The translations under genes and the position numbers were made by a program. From contig NZ_CAMLHM010000034.1 in assembly GCF_946479885.1 (NCBI RefSeq), forward strand, positions 1 through 42,286: a DNA stretch of 42,286 nucleotides, read 5' to 3'. The notes below the pieces were generated by a model. The model was given only the letters and a program-made list of their open reading frames with translations. It was not told the DNA's origin and did no database searches. Of this stretch, positions 17,380 to 26,303 are shown one piece after another (position 1 is the first letter of the stretch; every line of letters starts with the position of its first letter). This stretch comes from an uncultured Devosia sp. (GTDB taxonomy: Bacteria > Pseudomonadota > Alphaproteobacteria > Rhizobiales > Devosiaceae).

Positions 17380-18306
17380 TTGACCAAGGCGTTCCATTCC
17401 TCCGGCGATGTCATCGCCGACCGTCGTGCCGGCTATGCAAAGATGCTGGCCGAGAGCGGCGACCACGCCGCGGCGGCCGACCTGATGACACAGGCGCTCG
17501 AAATCGTCCCCGGCTGGGCCGCGGGCTGGGATATGCTGGGAGGCTACGCCGAAAAGTCCGGCGACGTCGCTGGCGCCATCTCGGCATGGCGTCACCTCGA
17601 AGCGCTCGATGATACGGGCGTGTTCGGGGCAGGTCTCAAGCTGGCGGCGCACGGGGCAGGGCGGGCGGCCGATGGCACGGCAGTCAGCTATGTCGAAGCG
17701 CTGTTCGACCAATATGCCCCCAAGTTCGAGCAGTCGCTCGTGGAGCGGCTCGGCTATCGTGTCCCGGAGATGCTCGACGACCTCGTGAACCAGGAAATGG
17801 CTCGGCTGGGCATTGCCAGCTTCGCGCGGGCGCTGGATCTCGGCTGCGGCACCGGGCTGATGGGGCTGCAATTGCGCGCCAGGGTGGCCTTTCTCGAGGG
17901 GATAGACGTATCGGCGGCGATGATTGCCGAGACGGCGCGCAAGGGCATCTATGACCGGCTGGAAAAGGCCGAACTGGTGGCGTTTCTGGCCGGCCGCGCG
18001 CCGAACGCTGACCTGGTGACCGCGGCAGACGTTTTCATCTATTGCGGCGCCCTGCCGCCGGTTTTGGCGGCGGTGGTTCCCGCCATGATGCCGGGCGGGT
18101 TGCTGGCCTTTTCGCTCGAAGCGCATGAGGGGGAAGAGCCGGTCTTCCTGCGGGCCTCACTGCGCTATGCCCATGGCGTCGCCGCGACGCGACAGGCTTT
18201 GGAAGAGGCGGGGCTCGACGTGCTGCGCTTCGAACTGGCGACGCTGCGTCAGGATCGCGGCACGCCCATCGAAGGCATGCTGGTGGTGGCCCGGAAGCCT
18301 GTCTGA
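17380..18306 (+). CDS. Class I SAM-dependent methyltransferase with N-terminal TPR
   Basis: About 308 residues. The first 90 form TPR-like helices (RAGYAKMLAESGDHAAAADLMTQAL in two parts). Then comes an YVEALFDQYAPKFEQSLVERLGY linker, and the methyltransferase domain starts with motif I ALDLGCGTGLMG near 150 and LEGIDVS near 173. This matches the 'predicted TPR-repeat methyltransferase' family of alphaproteobacteria; substrate unknown. The start is uncertain: the TTG at 17380 fits the family's length, but the frame stays open to 17176 and an ATG occurs at 17266. Confidence 0.8.
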   Translation: MTKAFHSSGDVIADRRAGYAKMLAESGDHAAAADLMTQALEIVPGWAAGWDMLGGYAEKSGDVAGAISAWRHLEALDDTGVFGAGLKLAAHGAGRAADGTAVSYVEALFDQYAPKFEQSLVERLGYRVPEMLDDLVNQEMARLGIASFARALDLGCGTGLMGLQLRARVAFLEGIDVSAAMIAETARKGIYDRLEKAELVAFLAGRAPNADLVTAADVFIYCGALPPVLAAVVPAMMPGGLLAFSLEAHEGEEPVFLRASLRYAHGVAATRQALEEAGLDVLRFELATLRQDRGTPIEGMLVVARKPV

Positions 18307-18327
18307 TCGACAAAAGCTCGAGCTCTG

Positions 18328-18421
18328 AGTAGACCTCATGGTGAGCTTGTCGAACCACCAGGTCGTGGCACCGTATCTCGCCACGCCCTCGCCCTTCGAC
18401 AGGCTCAGGGTGAGGGCTACT
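18328..18421. repeat. Bipartite inverted repeat (TTCGACAGGCTCA family), copy B
   Basis: The same unit as 9505-9598, in this order: TAGACCTCATGGTGAGCTTG, a central GGTCGTGGCAccgtatctcGCCACGCCC palindrome, and CCTTCGACAGGCTCAGGGTGA. It fills the gap between the methyltransferase and ltaE. Confidence 0.85.
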
Positions 18422-18435
18422 GAGAGCCATCTCAC

Positions 18436-19470
18436 ATGAACACCATCCGCTACGATTTTCGCTCCGATACCGTGACCCGGCCGTCTGCCGGCATGCGCGC
18501 CGCCATGGCCGATGCCGAGGTGGGCGACGACGTGTTCGGCGACGATCCAACCGTTATCAGGCTGGAGCAGCGCATGGCGGCGACGCTGGGCAAGGATGCG
18601 GCGATCTTCCTGCCCTCGGGGACGCAATCGAACCTGCTGGCGCTGATGAGCCATTGCGGCAGAGGCGACGAGTATATCGCCGGGCAGGATGCCCATCTCT
18701 ATAGCCACGAGGCGGGCGGCGCGGCCGTGCTGGGTTCTATCCAGCCGCAGCCGATTGCGCATCAGGCCGATGGCACGATGGACCTGGGCTATATCGAGAA
18801 GGCCATCAAGCCGGACGATCATCACTATGCCCGCACGCGGGTCATTGCGCTGGAAAACACCTTTGGCGGCAAGATCCTGCCGGTCGACTACATGCGCCAG
18901 GTGGCCGATATCGCCAGCCGCCACAATCTAGGCCTTCACCTCGATGGCGCCCGGGCCTTCAATGCCTGCGTGGCGCTCGGCCTCGATATCAAGAGCTTCA
19001 CCGCTCCATTCGACAGTGTGTCGATCTGCCTGTCCAAAGGGCTCGGCGCCCCGGTCGGCTCGGTGCTGGTCGGGCGGCAGGACCTGATCGATACCGCGCG
19101 CCGGCACCGCAAGATGCTGGGCGGCGGCATGCGACAGGCTGGTGTGCTGGCGGCCGCGGGCCTCTATGCCCTCGACCACAATGTCGCGCGCCTCGCCGAT
19201 GACCATCGCCGGGCCCGCCGGCTAGCCGAGGGCCTGGCCGCGTTCCCGTCGCTCAAGGTCGTCATGCCCGATACCAATATCGTCTTCGTCGATGTCGAAG
19301 ACCGCCTCGACAAGCGCTTCACCGATTTCCTGCAAAGCCGGGGCGTGGGCATGCTGGGCTATGGCCGCCAGCGCTGGGTCACCCATCTCGACGTAGACGA
19401 CGACATGGTCGACGGCGCGCTGGCAGAGGTGGCAGCGTTCTTCCGCGAAGGGGCCGAGGCGGCGTTTTGA
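18436..19470 (+). CDS. ltaE: Low-specificity L-threonine aldolase
   Basis: A PLP enzyme that splits L-threonine or L-allo-threonine to glycine and acetaldehyde. 344 residues, fold-type I. RSDTVTRPSAGMR opens the protein, DDVFGDDPTV lies near 33-42, HEAGGAAV near 92-99, the LDGAR motif near 173 and the PLP Lys in SICLSKGLGAPVG at about residue 201. Length and motifs are complete. It is flanked on both sides by copies of one REP-like repeat. Confidence 0.93.
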   Translation: MNTIRYDFRSDTVTRPSAGMRAAMADAEVGDDVFGDDPTVIRLEQRMAATLGKDAAIFLPSGTQSNLLALMSHCGRGDEYIAGQDAHLYSHEAGGAAVLGSIQPQPIAHQADGTMDLGYIEKAIKPDDHHYARTRVIALENTFGGKILPVDYMRQVADIASRHNLGLHLDGARAFNACVALGLDIKSFTAPFDSVSICLSKGLGAPVGSVLVGRQDLIDTARRHRKMLGGGMRQAGVLAAAGLYALDHNVARLADDHRRARRLAEGLAAFPSLKVVMPDTNIVFVDVEDRLDKRFTDFLQSRGVGMLGYGRQRWVTHLDVDDDMVDGALAEVAAFFREGAEAAF

Positions 19471-19483
19471 TAGGCCCCGCTGA

Positions 19484-19572
19484 GTCCTCATGGTGAGCTT
19501 GTCGAACCACGAGGTCGGGCAAACCGATCTTGCCACGACCTCGTCCTTCGACAGGCTCAGGATGAGGCTGAT
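19484..19572. repeat. Bipartite inverted repeat (TTCGACAGGCTCA family), copy C
   Basis: Third copy, same orientation as copy B: CCTCATGGTGAGCTTGTCGAA, then GGTCGGGCA...TTGCCACGACCTCG, then TTCGACAGGCTCAGGATGAGG (each piece shortened). Downstream of ltaE. Confidence 0.85.
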
Positions 19573-19573
19573 A

Positions 19574-19600
19574 GGATGGGCGGGGCAATCCCGCCCATCC
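19574..19600. terminator. Hairpin between convergent ltaE and PhyH-like genes
   Basis: A perfect 11-bp stem GGATGGGCGGG / CCCGCCCATCC with loop GCAAT. No clear T run on either side, so it may stop both convergent transcripts only weakly, or protect mRNA 3' ends. Confidence 0.55.
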
Positions 19601-19607
19601 AGTCTCA

Positions 19608-20414
19608 CTACTTGCCCAGCGTCACCCTTATCGCCAATTCCACCGGCGAATAGTCGCCATCGGCCCGCTCGAGCTGCAGCTCGCCCCGCGGCATCAATGG
19701 CGGTTGGGCCATGAACTTGACCGCCTTGCCGCGGTGTTTCTGCGCGGCATGCACCAGGAACGGGTGGCAGAGATAGACCGTGCCGGCCGGACCTGTGGCC
19801 AATGCCTCGTGGCCGGTGTCGAACCAGTCCGACCGGTCGGCGATCATGTCGCGGAGCGATCGGCCGGCGTCGCCCGCCGGCGCCAGGTAACGCGCGACCT
19901 CCAGATGCGAACTAACCCGGATACGCGTGGGCGCATCGTCTTCCCCGACGTCGGAAAACAGGAACAGCATCAGCAGCGCCCGGCCCTTGGAAACGATGTT
20001 GGCCCGGATATCGAGGAAATCCTTGAAATCGTCGTCGGTGAAGCTGCCGTCGATATGCCAGCCGTCGTCGCCGGGCTCGTCGGGCGAGGGGAAACGCACT
20101 GGAAAGGTACCCAGCCCCTGTGGCGGCGCCCACCTGTCCTTGCCCACGAGCTGGTCAAAGGCCGAAACGAGCGTGGCCGTATTGGCGGCCTGGCGGAAGG
20201 GCAGGTCGGAATAGCCGCCCAGCCGGATGACGGGCTTGGTCCAGGTGGCCGGATTGTCCGGGTCGCAACCGGTCGCCTTCCACAGGATAGGGCGGCCTTG
20301 CTCGGCCAGTTCGCGCGGGAAGGCGTTGTCGATGCGGATGAAACCGTCGGTGATGAATGCGTCGATCTGCGCTGCGGTGAGCGCGGGAATGCTGTCAGGC
20401 ATTGGAAAATCCAT
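19608..20414 (-). CDS. Phytanoyl-CoA dioxygenase (PhyH) family protein
   Basis: 268 residues; a second Fe(II)/2-oxoglutarate oxygenase unlike the one at 959 in sequence. It starts with the family's LTAAQIDAFITDGFIRIDNAF (split). The iron ligands are His-Ile-Asp at about 120-122 (WHIDGS) and a distal His at about 221 (FLVHAAQKHRG). I choose the ATG at 20414; another ATG four codons in is possible. No normal ribosome site is visible: the 9 nt just before the ATG are exactly complementary to the coding part of the upstream mini-ORF, which suggests RNA-level control. Substrate unknown. Confidence 0.85.
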   Translation of the reverse strand: MDFPMPDSIPALTAAQIDAFITDGFIRIDNAFPRELAEQGRPILWKATGCDPDNPATWTKPVIRLGGYSDLPFRQAANTATLVSAFDQLVGKDRWAPPQGLGTFPVRFPSPDEPGDDGWHIDGSFTDDDFKDFLDIRANIVSKGRALLMLFLFSDVGEDDAPTRIRVSSHLEVARYLAPAGDAGRSLRDMIADRSDWFDTGHEALATGPAGTVYLCHPFLVHAAQKHRGKAVKFMAQPPLMPRGELQLERADGDYSPVELAIRVTLGK

Positions 20415-20460
20415 AAGTTCGCAAGGCCGCTGCTGCGGCCGGATCGAGCGGGAACCGCTC
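20415..20460 (-). promoter_or_regulatory. Structured start region of the PhyH-like mRNA
   Basis: On the minus strand, two adjacent perfect hairpins, GAGCGG-TTC-CCGCTC (20460-20446) and GGCCGC-AGCA-GCGGCC (20440-20425), are followed by TGCGAACTT directly before the ATG. TGCGAACTT (20423-20415) is the exact complement of AAGTTCGCA (20511-20503) in the upstream mini-ORF. Confidence 0.55.
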
Positions 20461-20472
20461 AACGAGTGCCCG

Positions 20473-20493
20473 AAAAGGGCGCCATCAGGCGCC
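20473..20493 (-). terminator. Terminator-like hairpin overlapping the mini-ORF stop
   Basis: Minus strand GGCGCC-TGAT-GGCGCC, then CTTTTC. The loop contains the mini-ORF's TGA stop. It would end a transcript of about 60 nt unless read through. Confidence 0.65.
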
Positions 20494-20532
20494 GAGGAAC
20501 ACTGCGAACTTGGTGGACTGGATCATCATCAT
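20485..20532 (-). CDS. Candidate 15-codon leader peptide
   Basis: Encodes MMMIQSTKFAVFLGA and a TGA stop. The predicted transcript starts about 3 nt before the first ATG, so it would be read leaderless. The stop lies in the loop of a terminator hairpin, and the Lys-Phe-Ala codons (AAG TTC GCA) are complementary to the start region of the PhyH-like gene. No run of one rare amino acid is present, so it is not a classical biosynthetic attenuator. Expression is not proven; it could instead be a short regulatory RNA. Confidence 0.5.
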   Translation of the reverse strand: MMMIQSTKFAVFLGA

Positions 20533-20541
20533 GGTGGCGGG

Positions 20542-20569
20542 ACTATAGGTGAGGCGCCCGAAGTGTCAA
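20542..20569 (-). promoter_or_regulatory. Sigma-70 promoter of the PhyH-like leader transcript
   Basis: Minus strand TTGACA (20569-20564), 16-nt spacer, TATAGT (20547-20542). The expected start is the A at about 20535. Confidence 0.7.
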
Positions 20570-20590
20570 CGTCAGTGTCCTCAGTCGACA

Positions 20591-20691
20591 CCCTCCCCCT
20601 TGCGGGGAGGGATCAAGGGTGGGGGGCGGCTGGCCACGATGCAAATCGGGGCTCCCACACCCCCTCCTAGCCTCCCCCGTCGAGGGGGAGG
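20591..20691. repeat. Composite C/G-rich inverted-repeat element
   Basis: Two hairpins, CCCTCCCC-CTTGC-GGGGAGGG (20591-20611) and CCTCCCCC-GTCGA-GGGGGAGG (20671-20691), enclose about 60 bp, with further C-rich/G-rich complementarity between them. Elements of this look are common between genes in alphaproteobacteria. It lies between carB's end and the PhyH promoter. Confidence 0.7.
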
Positions 20692-20722
20692 TGCCGCGCA
20701 GTGGCCGCGGAGAGGCAGAGGC

Positions 20723-23700
20723 CTAAGCCGCGAAATAGTCCTGCAGCGGGCGAACCACGAGGCTCCCCTTCTGCAAAGCCACGATCCCTTCTACGGCGGC
20801 GAGGGCGCCGTCGATGGTGGTGTAGTAGGGGATCTTGCTCAGCAAGGCGGTGCGGCGGATGTCGCGGCTGTCGCTGATCGATTTCATGCCATCGGTGGTG
20901 TTGATCACCAGCTGCACGCCGCCATTCTTCATCGAATCCACGATATGCGGACGGCCTTCGAGCACCTTGTTGATCTTGGTGGCGGCAACGCCATTCTCGA
21001 CCAGGTATTTGGCGGTGCCGCCGGTGGCGAGGATGGTGAAGCCGCCCTCGACCAGGTGCCGCGCCATGTCCACGATATACTGCTTGTCGGCATCGCGCAC
21101 CGAGATGAAGGCGGTGCCGGACTGCGGCACCTTGGAGCCGGCGCCCATCTGCGATTTGGCGAAGGCCATGGCGAAATCGGTGTCGAGGCCGATGACTTCG
21201 CCGGTCGATTTCATCTCCGGGCCAAGCACCGTATCGACGCCCGGGAAGCGGTTGAACGGGAACACGGCTTCCTTGACGGCGATATGCTTGAGCTTCTTCT
21301 CGGTGAGATTGAAGCTGGCAAGGCTTTCGCCGGCCATGATGCGCGAGGCGATCTTGGCGATGGGCTCGCCGATGACCTTGGCCACGAAGGGCACCGTACG
21401 CGAGGCGCGCGGGTTCACTTCGATGAGGTAGATCGTGTCGTCCTTGTAGGCATACTGGACGTTCATCAACCCGCCGACCTTGAGGGCGAAAGCGAGTTCG
21501 CGGGTCTGGCGCTTGAGTTCTTCGATGACCGCGGGCGAGAGGCTGCGCGGGGGCAGGGAGCAGGCCGAGTCGCCGGAGTGAATGCCGGCCTCTTCGATAT
21601 GCTCCATGATGCCGGCAACGAAGACGTCCTTGCCATCGCAAAGGGCGTCGACGTCGATTTCGATGGCGCCGGAGAGATACGCATCGAACAGCAGCGGGTT
21701 GTCCGATAGCACCGAGTTGATCTGGCCGGTCTTGTCGTTGGGGTAGCGCTGCAGGATGTCCGGCGGCACCAGGCCCGTCAGCGTGTCCTGCACATAGCGC
21801 TCGAACTCGTTGGCCGAGTGCACGATGGCCATGGCGCGGCCACCCAGAACGTAGCTGGGGCGGATCACCAGCGGGTAGCCCAGACGTTCGGCGACAAGGC
21901 GGGCCTGCTCAAGCGAGTAGGCGATGCCGTTCTTGGGCTGGGTCAGTTCCAGCTTGTTGAGCAGCTTCGAAAACAGGTCACGGTCTTCGGCCAGGTCGAT
22001 GGCGTCGGGCTGGGTGCCCAGGATCGGCACGCCGGCCTTCTGCACCGCTTCGGCCAGGTTCAGCGGTGTCTGGCCGCCAAACTGCACGATCACGCCATGC
22101 AGCGTCCCGTTCTGCTTTTCGGTCAGCAGGATTTCGATGACGTCTTCCTCGGTCAGCGGCTCGAAATAGAGGCGATCGGAGGTGTCGTAGTCGGTCGAGA
22201 CGGTTTCGGGGTTGCAGTTGACCATGATGGTCTCGTAGCCGGCATCGCTGAGCGCAAACGCGGCATGGCAGCAGCAATAGTCGAATTCGATGCCCTGGCC
22301 GATGCGGTTCGGACCACCGCCGAGGATCACCACCTTCTTGCGGTCGGACGGGCGCGCTTCGTCGTCCACCTTGCCGTTGAACGGCACTTCATAGGTCGAA
22401 TACATGTAGGCCGTGGGCGAGGCGAATTCGGCGGCCGAGGTGTCGATACGCTTATAGGCCGGGCGGACCTCCAGCGAATGGCGGAGCTTGCGCACATCGC
22501 TCGCCTTCACATTGGCGAGCTGGGCCAGCCGCGCGTCGGAAAAGCCCATGGCCTTGAGCGAGCGCAGGTTGACCGCATCCTGCGGCAGGCCGAATTGCTT
22601 GACCTTGTTCTCGGTCTCGACAATGCCCAGCATCTGCTCGAGGAACCACGGGTCGATCTTGCAGGCTTCGTGGATTTCCTCGACGGTCAGGCCCTTACGC
22701 ATGGCCTCGGCCACATGCAGCAGCCGATCGGGCGTCGGGGTGCCGAGCGCCGCCTTGATGGCATTGCGGTCTTCGCCTTCGCCAAGGCCGGGAATGCCGA
22801 TTTCGTTGAGGCCGGTGAGGCCGGTTTCGAGCGAGCGCAGCGCCTTTTGCAGCGATTCCTGGAAGGTGCGGCCGATGGCCATGGCTTCGCCGACCGACTT
22901 CATCGCGGTGGTCAGGCGGTTGTCGGCGCCGGGGAACTTCTCGAAGGCAAAGCGCGGGATCTTGGTGACGACATAGTCGATGGTGGGCTCGAACGAGGCC
23001 GGGGTCATGCCGCCGGTAATGTCGTTGTCGAGTTCGTCCAGCGTATAGCCGACAGCCAGCCGCGCCGCGACCTTGGCGATCGGGAAGCCGGTGGCCTTGG
23101 AGGCCAGCGCCGAGGAACGCGACACGCGCGGGTTCATCTCGATGACGACCATGCGGCCATCGGCAGGATTGATGCCGAACTGCACGTTGGAGCCGCCGGT
23201 TTCGACGCCGATCTCGCGCAGAACCGCCAGCGAGGCGTCGCGCATGATCTGGTATTCCTTGTCGGTCAGCGTCAGCGCCGGGGCGACGGTGATGGAATCG
23301 CCGGTATGGACGCCCATCGGGTCGATATTCTCGATCGAGCAGACGATGATGCAGTTGTCCTTCTTGTCGCGGACAACTTCCATTTCGTACTCTTTCCAGC
23401 CGAGCACGCTTTCCTCGACCAGCACTTCATTGGTCGGGCTGGCATCGACGCCGCTCTCGACGATGGCGAGGTATTCCTCGCGGTTATAGGCAATGCCGCC
23501 GCCGGTGCCGCCCAGGGTGAAGCTGGGGCGAATGATGCAGGGCAGGCCGATCACTTCGAGCGCCTGCAACGCCTCGATGGTGTTGTGCGCCAGCATGGAA
23601 CGGGGCGTTTCGAGCCCGATCTTCTTCATGGCATCGCGGAACAGTTCGCGATCTTCCGCCTTGTCGATGGCCTCGGCCGTGGCGCCGATCATCTCGACGC

Positions 23701-24034
23701 CGAATTTCTCCAGCACGCCCATCTTGCGTAGGGAAAGCGCACAGTTCAGCGCCGTCTGGCCGCCCATGGTGGGCAGCAGCGCATCGGGGCGCTCCTTCTC
23801 GATGATCTTGGCGACCACTTCGGGGGTGATCGGCTCCATGTATGTCGCATCGGCCAGGTCCGGATCGGTCATGATCGTCGCCGGGTTCGAATTCACCAGG
23901 ATGATCCGGTAGCCCTCTTCCTTGAGCGCCTTGCACGCCTGGGTGCCGGAATAGTCGAACTCGCAGGCCTGCCCGATAATGATCGGACCCGCACCGATGA
24001 TGAGGATCGATTTGATATCGGTACGTTTTGGCAT
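20723..24034 (-). CDS. carB: Carbamoyl-phosphate synthase large subunit
   Basis: Makes carbamoyl phosphate from glutamine-derived ammonia, bicarbonate and two ATP, for arginine and pyrimidines. 1,103 residues, full length, with two homologous ATP-grasp halves. The first begins [21 protein letters not shown] (split), with [16 protein letters not shown] near 300. The second has [17 protein letters not shown] near 580-597 and [16 protein letters not shown] near 860. The last 150 residues are the MGS-like allosteric domain that binds UMP or ornithine. carA is not in the window. Confidence 0.97.
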   Translation of the reverse strand: MPKRTDIKSILIIGAGPIIIGQACEFDYSGTQACKALKEEGYRIILVNSNPATIMTDPDLADATYMEPITPEVVAKIIEKERPDALLPTMGGQTALNCALSLRKMGVLEKFGVEMIGATAEAIDKAEDRELFRDAMKKIGLETPRSMLAHNTIEALQALEVIGLPCIIRPSFTLGGTGGGIAYNREEYLAIVESGVDASPTNEVLVEESVLGWKEYEMEVVRDKKDNCIIVCSIENIDPMGVHTGDSITVAPALTLTDKEYQIMRDASLAVLREIGVETGGSNVQFGINPADGRMVVIEMNPRVSRSSALASKATGFPIAKVAARLAVGYTLDELDNDITGGMTPASFEPTIDYVVTKIPRFAFEKFPGADNRLTTAMKSVGEAMAIGRTFQESLQKALRSLETGLTGLNEIGIPGLGEGEDRNAIKAALGTPTPDRLLHVAEAMRKGLTVEEIHEACKIDPWFLEQMLGIVETENKVKQFGLPQDAVNLRSLKAMGFSDARLAQLANVKASDVRKLRHSLEVRPAYKRIDTSAAEFASPTAYMYSTYEVPFNGKVDDEARPSDRKKVVILGGGPNRIGQGIEFDYCCCHAAFALSDAGYETIMVNCNPETVSTDYDTSDRLYFEPLTEEDVIEILLTEKQNGTLHGVIVQFGGQTPLNLAEAVQKAGVPILGTQPDAIDLAEDRDLFSKLLNKLELTQPKNGIAYSLEQARLVAERLGYPLVIRPSYVLGGRAMAIVHSANEFERYVQDTLTGLVPPDILQRYPNDKTGQINSVLSDNPLLFDAYLSGAIEIDVDALCDGKDVFVAGIMEHIEEAGIHSGDSACSLPPRSLSPAVIEELKRQTRELAFALKVGGLMNVQYAYKDDTIYLIEVNPRASRTVPFVAKVIGEPIAKIASRIMAGESLASFNLTEKKLKHIAVKEAVFPFNRFPGVDTVLGPEMKSTGEVIGLDTDFAMAFAKSQMGAGSKVPQSGTAFISVRDADKQYIVDMARHLVEGGFTILATGGTAKYLVENGVAATKINKVLEGRPHIVDSMKNGGVQLVINTTDGMKSISDSRDIRRTALLSKIPYYTTIDGALAAVEGIVALQKGSLVVRPLQDYFAA

Positions 24035-24114
24035 GGTGCTCGCTCAACTCTAAGGCGCGTCCGGAAACGCAGGGTCGGGCGAGAAAGAATCACCCGGCTC
24101 GTGACCACCCGCAC

Positions 24115-24145
24115 CGTATGCGCACGGCAACAGGGCGTTGCGGCG
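24115..24145 (+). repeat. Imperfect 31-bp direct repeat, left copy
   Basis: Matches 25186-25216 at 25 of 31 positions without gaps (core CGCACG-CA-CAGGGC-TTGC). The two copies flank the HNH-like gene. Confidence 0.5.
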
Positions 24146-24278
24146 CTTCGGGAAGGCTTGGACCGGGTGGTTAGGTGGGCTGTCTAGCGGAAGTGGGAGG
24201 GGAAGGGAAGCCCGAACGCGATGGCGACGAACAGCGATCCTCTGCTATGAGGAACTCGCAACATGGAAGTTAGCGACT

Positions 24279-25178
24279 TTGCCTGTCAACGCTGGAGAAT
24301 ACTTCGGAAAGTGCGCATTTTGCGGCTGTGACGAACGGCTGATGGAGAGCCACGTACTCCCAGCGTTCGTTTTCCGTTGGCTCCGAGGGCGCTCGGGCAC
24401 CGGGCATATTCGCCACACAGATAACCCAAATCGCCGGGTTCAGGATGGCCTCAAGTTCCACTGGCTTTGCGGCAAGTGCGAAGCTCGCTTCAGTAGCTTG
24501 GAGACGGCGTTTGCCACGCGAGTATTCTATCCTTGGCAAGGTGGTGACAATCACATTGCATATCGTGAGTGGTTGCTGAAGTTTTGCGCCTCGGTCTCTT
24601 GGAGGGTTCTTAAGTTTGCCCGTGGGCGCAACGAAAACGCAAACTACACGCCCGAGCAAGACGAACTGATGAATCTTGCCGAGGCGAAATGGCACGACTT
24701 TCTGACGGACAAGGCTCCGCATCCGGGCCAGTTCGAGCAGCATTTGTTAATTCTGGACGTGATCGAAGAGACGACGCTTCACGACCTTCCAACCAACATC
24801 AACAGGTTCATGACCGGCGCGATAACGCTAGACATCGTCGGGTCAGATCGTTCCCTGATGACTTACGCAAAGTTGGGGCGTTTCAGCATCTTTGGGATGA
24901 TACAGAAGGGGCAAAATGAATGGCTCGGCACGAAAGTTCATGTGAAGCATGGCATCCTGAAGCCAGGAACATTTACCGTCCCCGCGGGACTCGTAGATCT
25001 CTTTAGGGAAAAGGCCGCTGGCACCGCTGATGCGATGAAGCGCATGTCTCCGGCGCAGCAGGCCAAGGTCGCAAAATACGTTGAAGACAACCCAACGAAA
25101 TTTGCGGCGTCGGAGCAGTTTGCCGCCATTGCGGCCGATGTTCGAATGTTTGGTCGCTCAGCGGCTCTAAAGAAATAG
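24279..25178 (+). CDS. HNH-like zinc protein of unknown function
   Basis: About 299 residues. The N-terminus carries Cys12-x2-Cys15 followed by ESHVLPAF (His25), then NRRVQDG near 51-57, and WLCGKCEARFSSLE with Cys64 and Cys67. Two CxxC knuckles around a SHVLP motif resemble HNH-type endonucleases, but the full catalytic His-Asn-His set is not clear. I recall a widespread uncharacterised family with the same CxxC...SHIIP...RVQDG...LCxxCE plan. The start is probably the TTG at 24279 (GGAAG 8 nt upstream); the frame is open to 24138. Lower GC than carB, followed by a SIR2-like remnant: likely acquired, possibly a defence gene. Confidence 0.7.
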   Translation: MPVNAGEYFGKCAFCGCDERLMESHVLPAFVFRWLRGRSGTGHIRHTDNPNRRVQDGLKFHWLCGKCEARFSSLETAFATRVFYPWQGGDNHIAYREWLLKFCASVSWRVLKFARGRNENANYTPEQDELMNLAEAKWHDFLTDKAPHPGQFEQHLLILDVIEETTLHDLPTNINRFMTGAITLDIVGSDRSLMTYAKLGRFSIFGMIQKGQNEWLGTKVHVKHGILKPGTFTVPAGLVDLFREKAAGTADAMKRMSPAQQAKVAKYVEDNPTKFAASEQFAAIAADVRMFGRSAALKK

Positions 25179-25185
25179 TCCACTG

Positions 25186-25216
25186 CGAATACGCACGACA
25201 GCAGGGCATTGCTGCG
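25186..25216 (+). repeat. Imperfect 31-bp direct repeat, right copy
   Basis: Partner of 24115-24145. Four of the six differences are transitions, as expected for an old duplication. Confidence 0.5.
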
Positions 25217-25287
25217 TCAACTTGACGGCCAATGTCCCCACTGCCAAACCACTGGCATTGTCACCCCATCCTCGCGGTGTTCGTTTG

Positions 25288-26303
25288 GTGCTCACAAAAT
25301 CAGCTATCGACCAAGGACGAATATTCTTCTTAGGGGCTGGCTTTTCCGCTGCTGCGGGGCTGCCTTTGACGAACTCGTTGCTCCCCCAAGCCGCAGCACT
25401 GTTCAGAGCGGAAAGCCCAGGACTTTTTGAACGCATTTCCTGGTGGGCAGAGAGCGTAGACGTCGACCTAAATGGCTCGCCGGATGCCGAGGAGTTTGCA
25501 AGGTTCTGCACGTTCCTAGATTTTATGGAACTTCGTGAGTATGCCGGAGGCGAGCGATGGAGCAATGAGGGCTCGAAGGAGCGCGTTGCGCTAAAATTCT
25601 ACCTGGCGAAGGCCATCGCTCTTGCTACTCCGAAGCCGCAATCGGTGCCAACGTACTACTTGGAGTTCGCAAAAGACCTGAAACCAGGGGATATTGTGGT
25701 GACCTTCAACTGGGACATTCTATTGGAGAGTGTCCTGAACTACGTGGGCACCAGCTACACCTATGAATGGAAGATCGACACTGTTCAGATACTGAAATTG
25801 CACGGCTCGATAAACTGGATCGAAAAACCGGATCCACTTAGGCCGTGGCAGCCAGGTTCGGACTACGAACCATTAGGTTATGAGACAACGCGATGCAGAA
25901 GGAAATATATTCTTCAGTTCGTCTTCACGACTCCGATAGATGGCGTCCTCTCAGGGCTATGGTGGATGCCGTTTGGCCGCTTCTAGTCCTGCCCGGATAC
26001 GGGAAGGCTGTTGACACCCGGCTTCTATGCTCACTCTGGTACCGGCCCGAAATGCTGAACATTCGAGGAGGCGGAGTGTCAATCATCGGCCTCAGCGTTG
26101 CCGATGACGACTACATTATGGACGGTTTGTTTCGCTACCTTTTTCGCGCGACTTTCGGCCCCGAGCGAGAAGTCACGGTAATAAATCCTGATGCTTCCGT
26201 CGGGCGCAAGTTCAGTGCCCTTGCCGGCGGGGAACTTAAGTTGCGCTTTCTCTGCGCACGGTTTGACCAGGATACTCTGAGCCAAGCGCTGCAAGGGGCT
26301 TAG
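25288..26303 (+). pseudogene. SIR2-like (sirtuin-fold) protein, frameshifted
   Basis: The first frame gives a SIR2-like NAD-binding domain: FFLGAGFSAAAGLPL near the start, VTFNWDILLESVL, and the catalytic-His motif LKLHGSINW. After about 25880 the family-like sequence moves to a second frame for about a dozen codons (DAEGNIFFSS). It then moves to a third (RWRPLRAMV, PLLVLPGYGKA, VSIIGLSVADDD, VINPDASVGRKF), which ends at 26303. Two +1 shifts within about 50 bp break the gene; if these are real, the product is dead. Bacterial SIR2-like proteins of this type are often NAD-depleting defence effectors. Start is a GTG at 25288 or a TTG at 25222. Low GC, like the upstream gene. Confidence 0.7.

Noticed and set aside
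21818..23731. A 637-codon open frame on the plus strand opposite carB.
   Set aside because: Shadow of the high-GC carB coding sequence; His/Asp/Gly-rich composition and no domain.
24264..24332. A 22-codon ORF with an ATG start overlapping the start of the HNH-like gene in another frame.
   Set aside because: No conservation signal; the TTG at 24279 in the main frame explains the local ribosome site.
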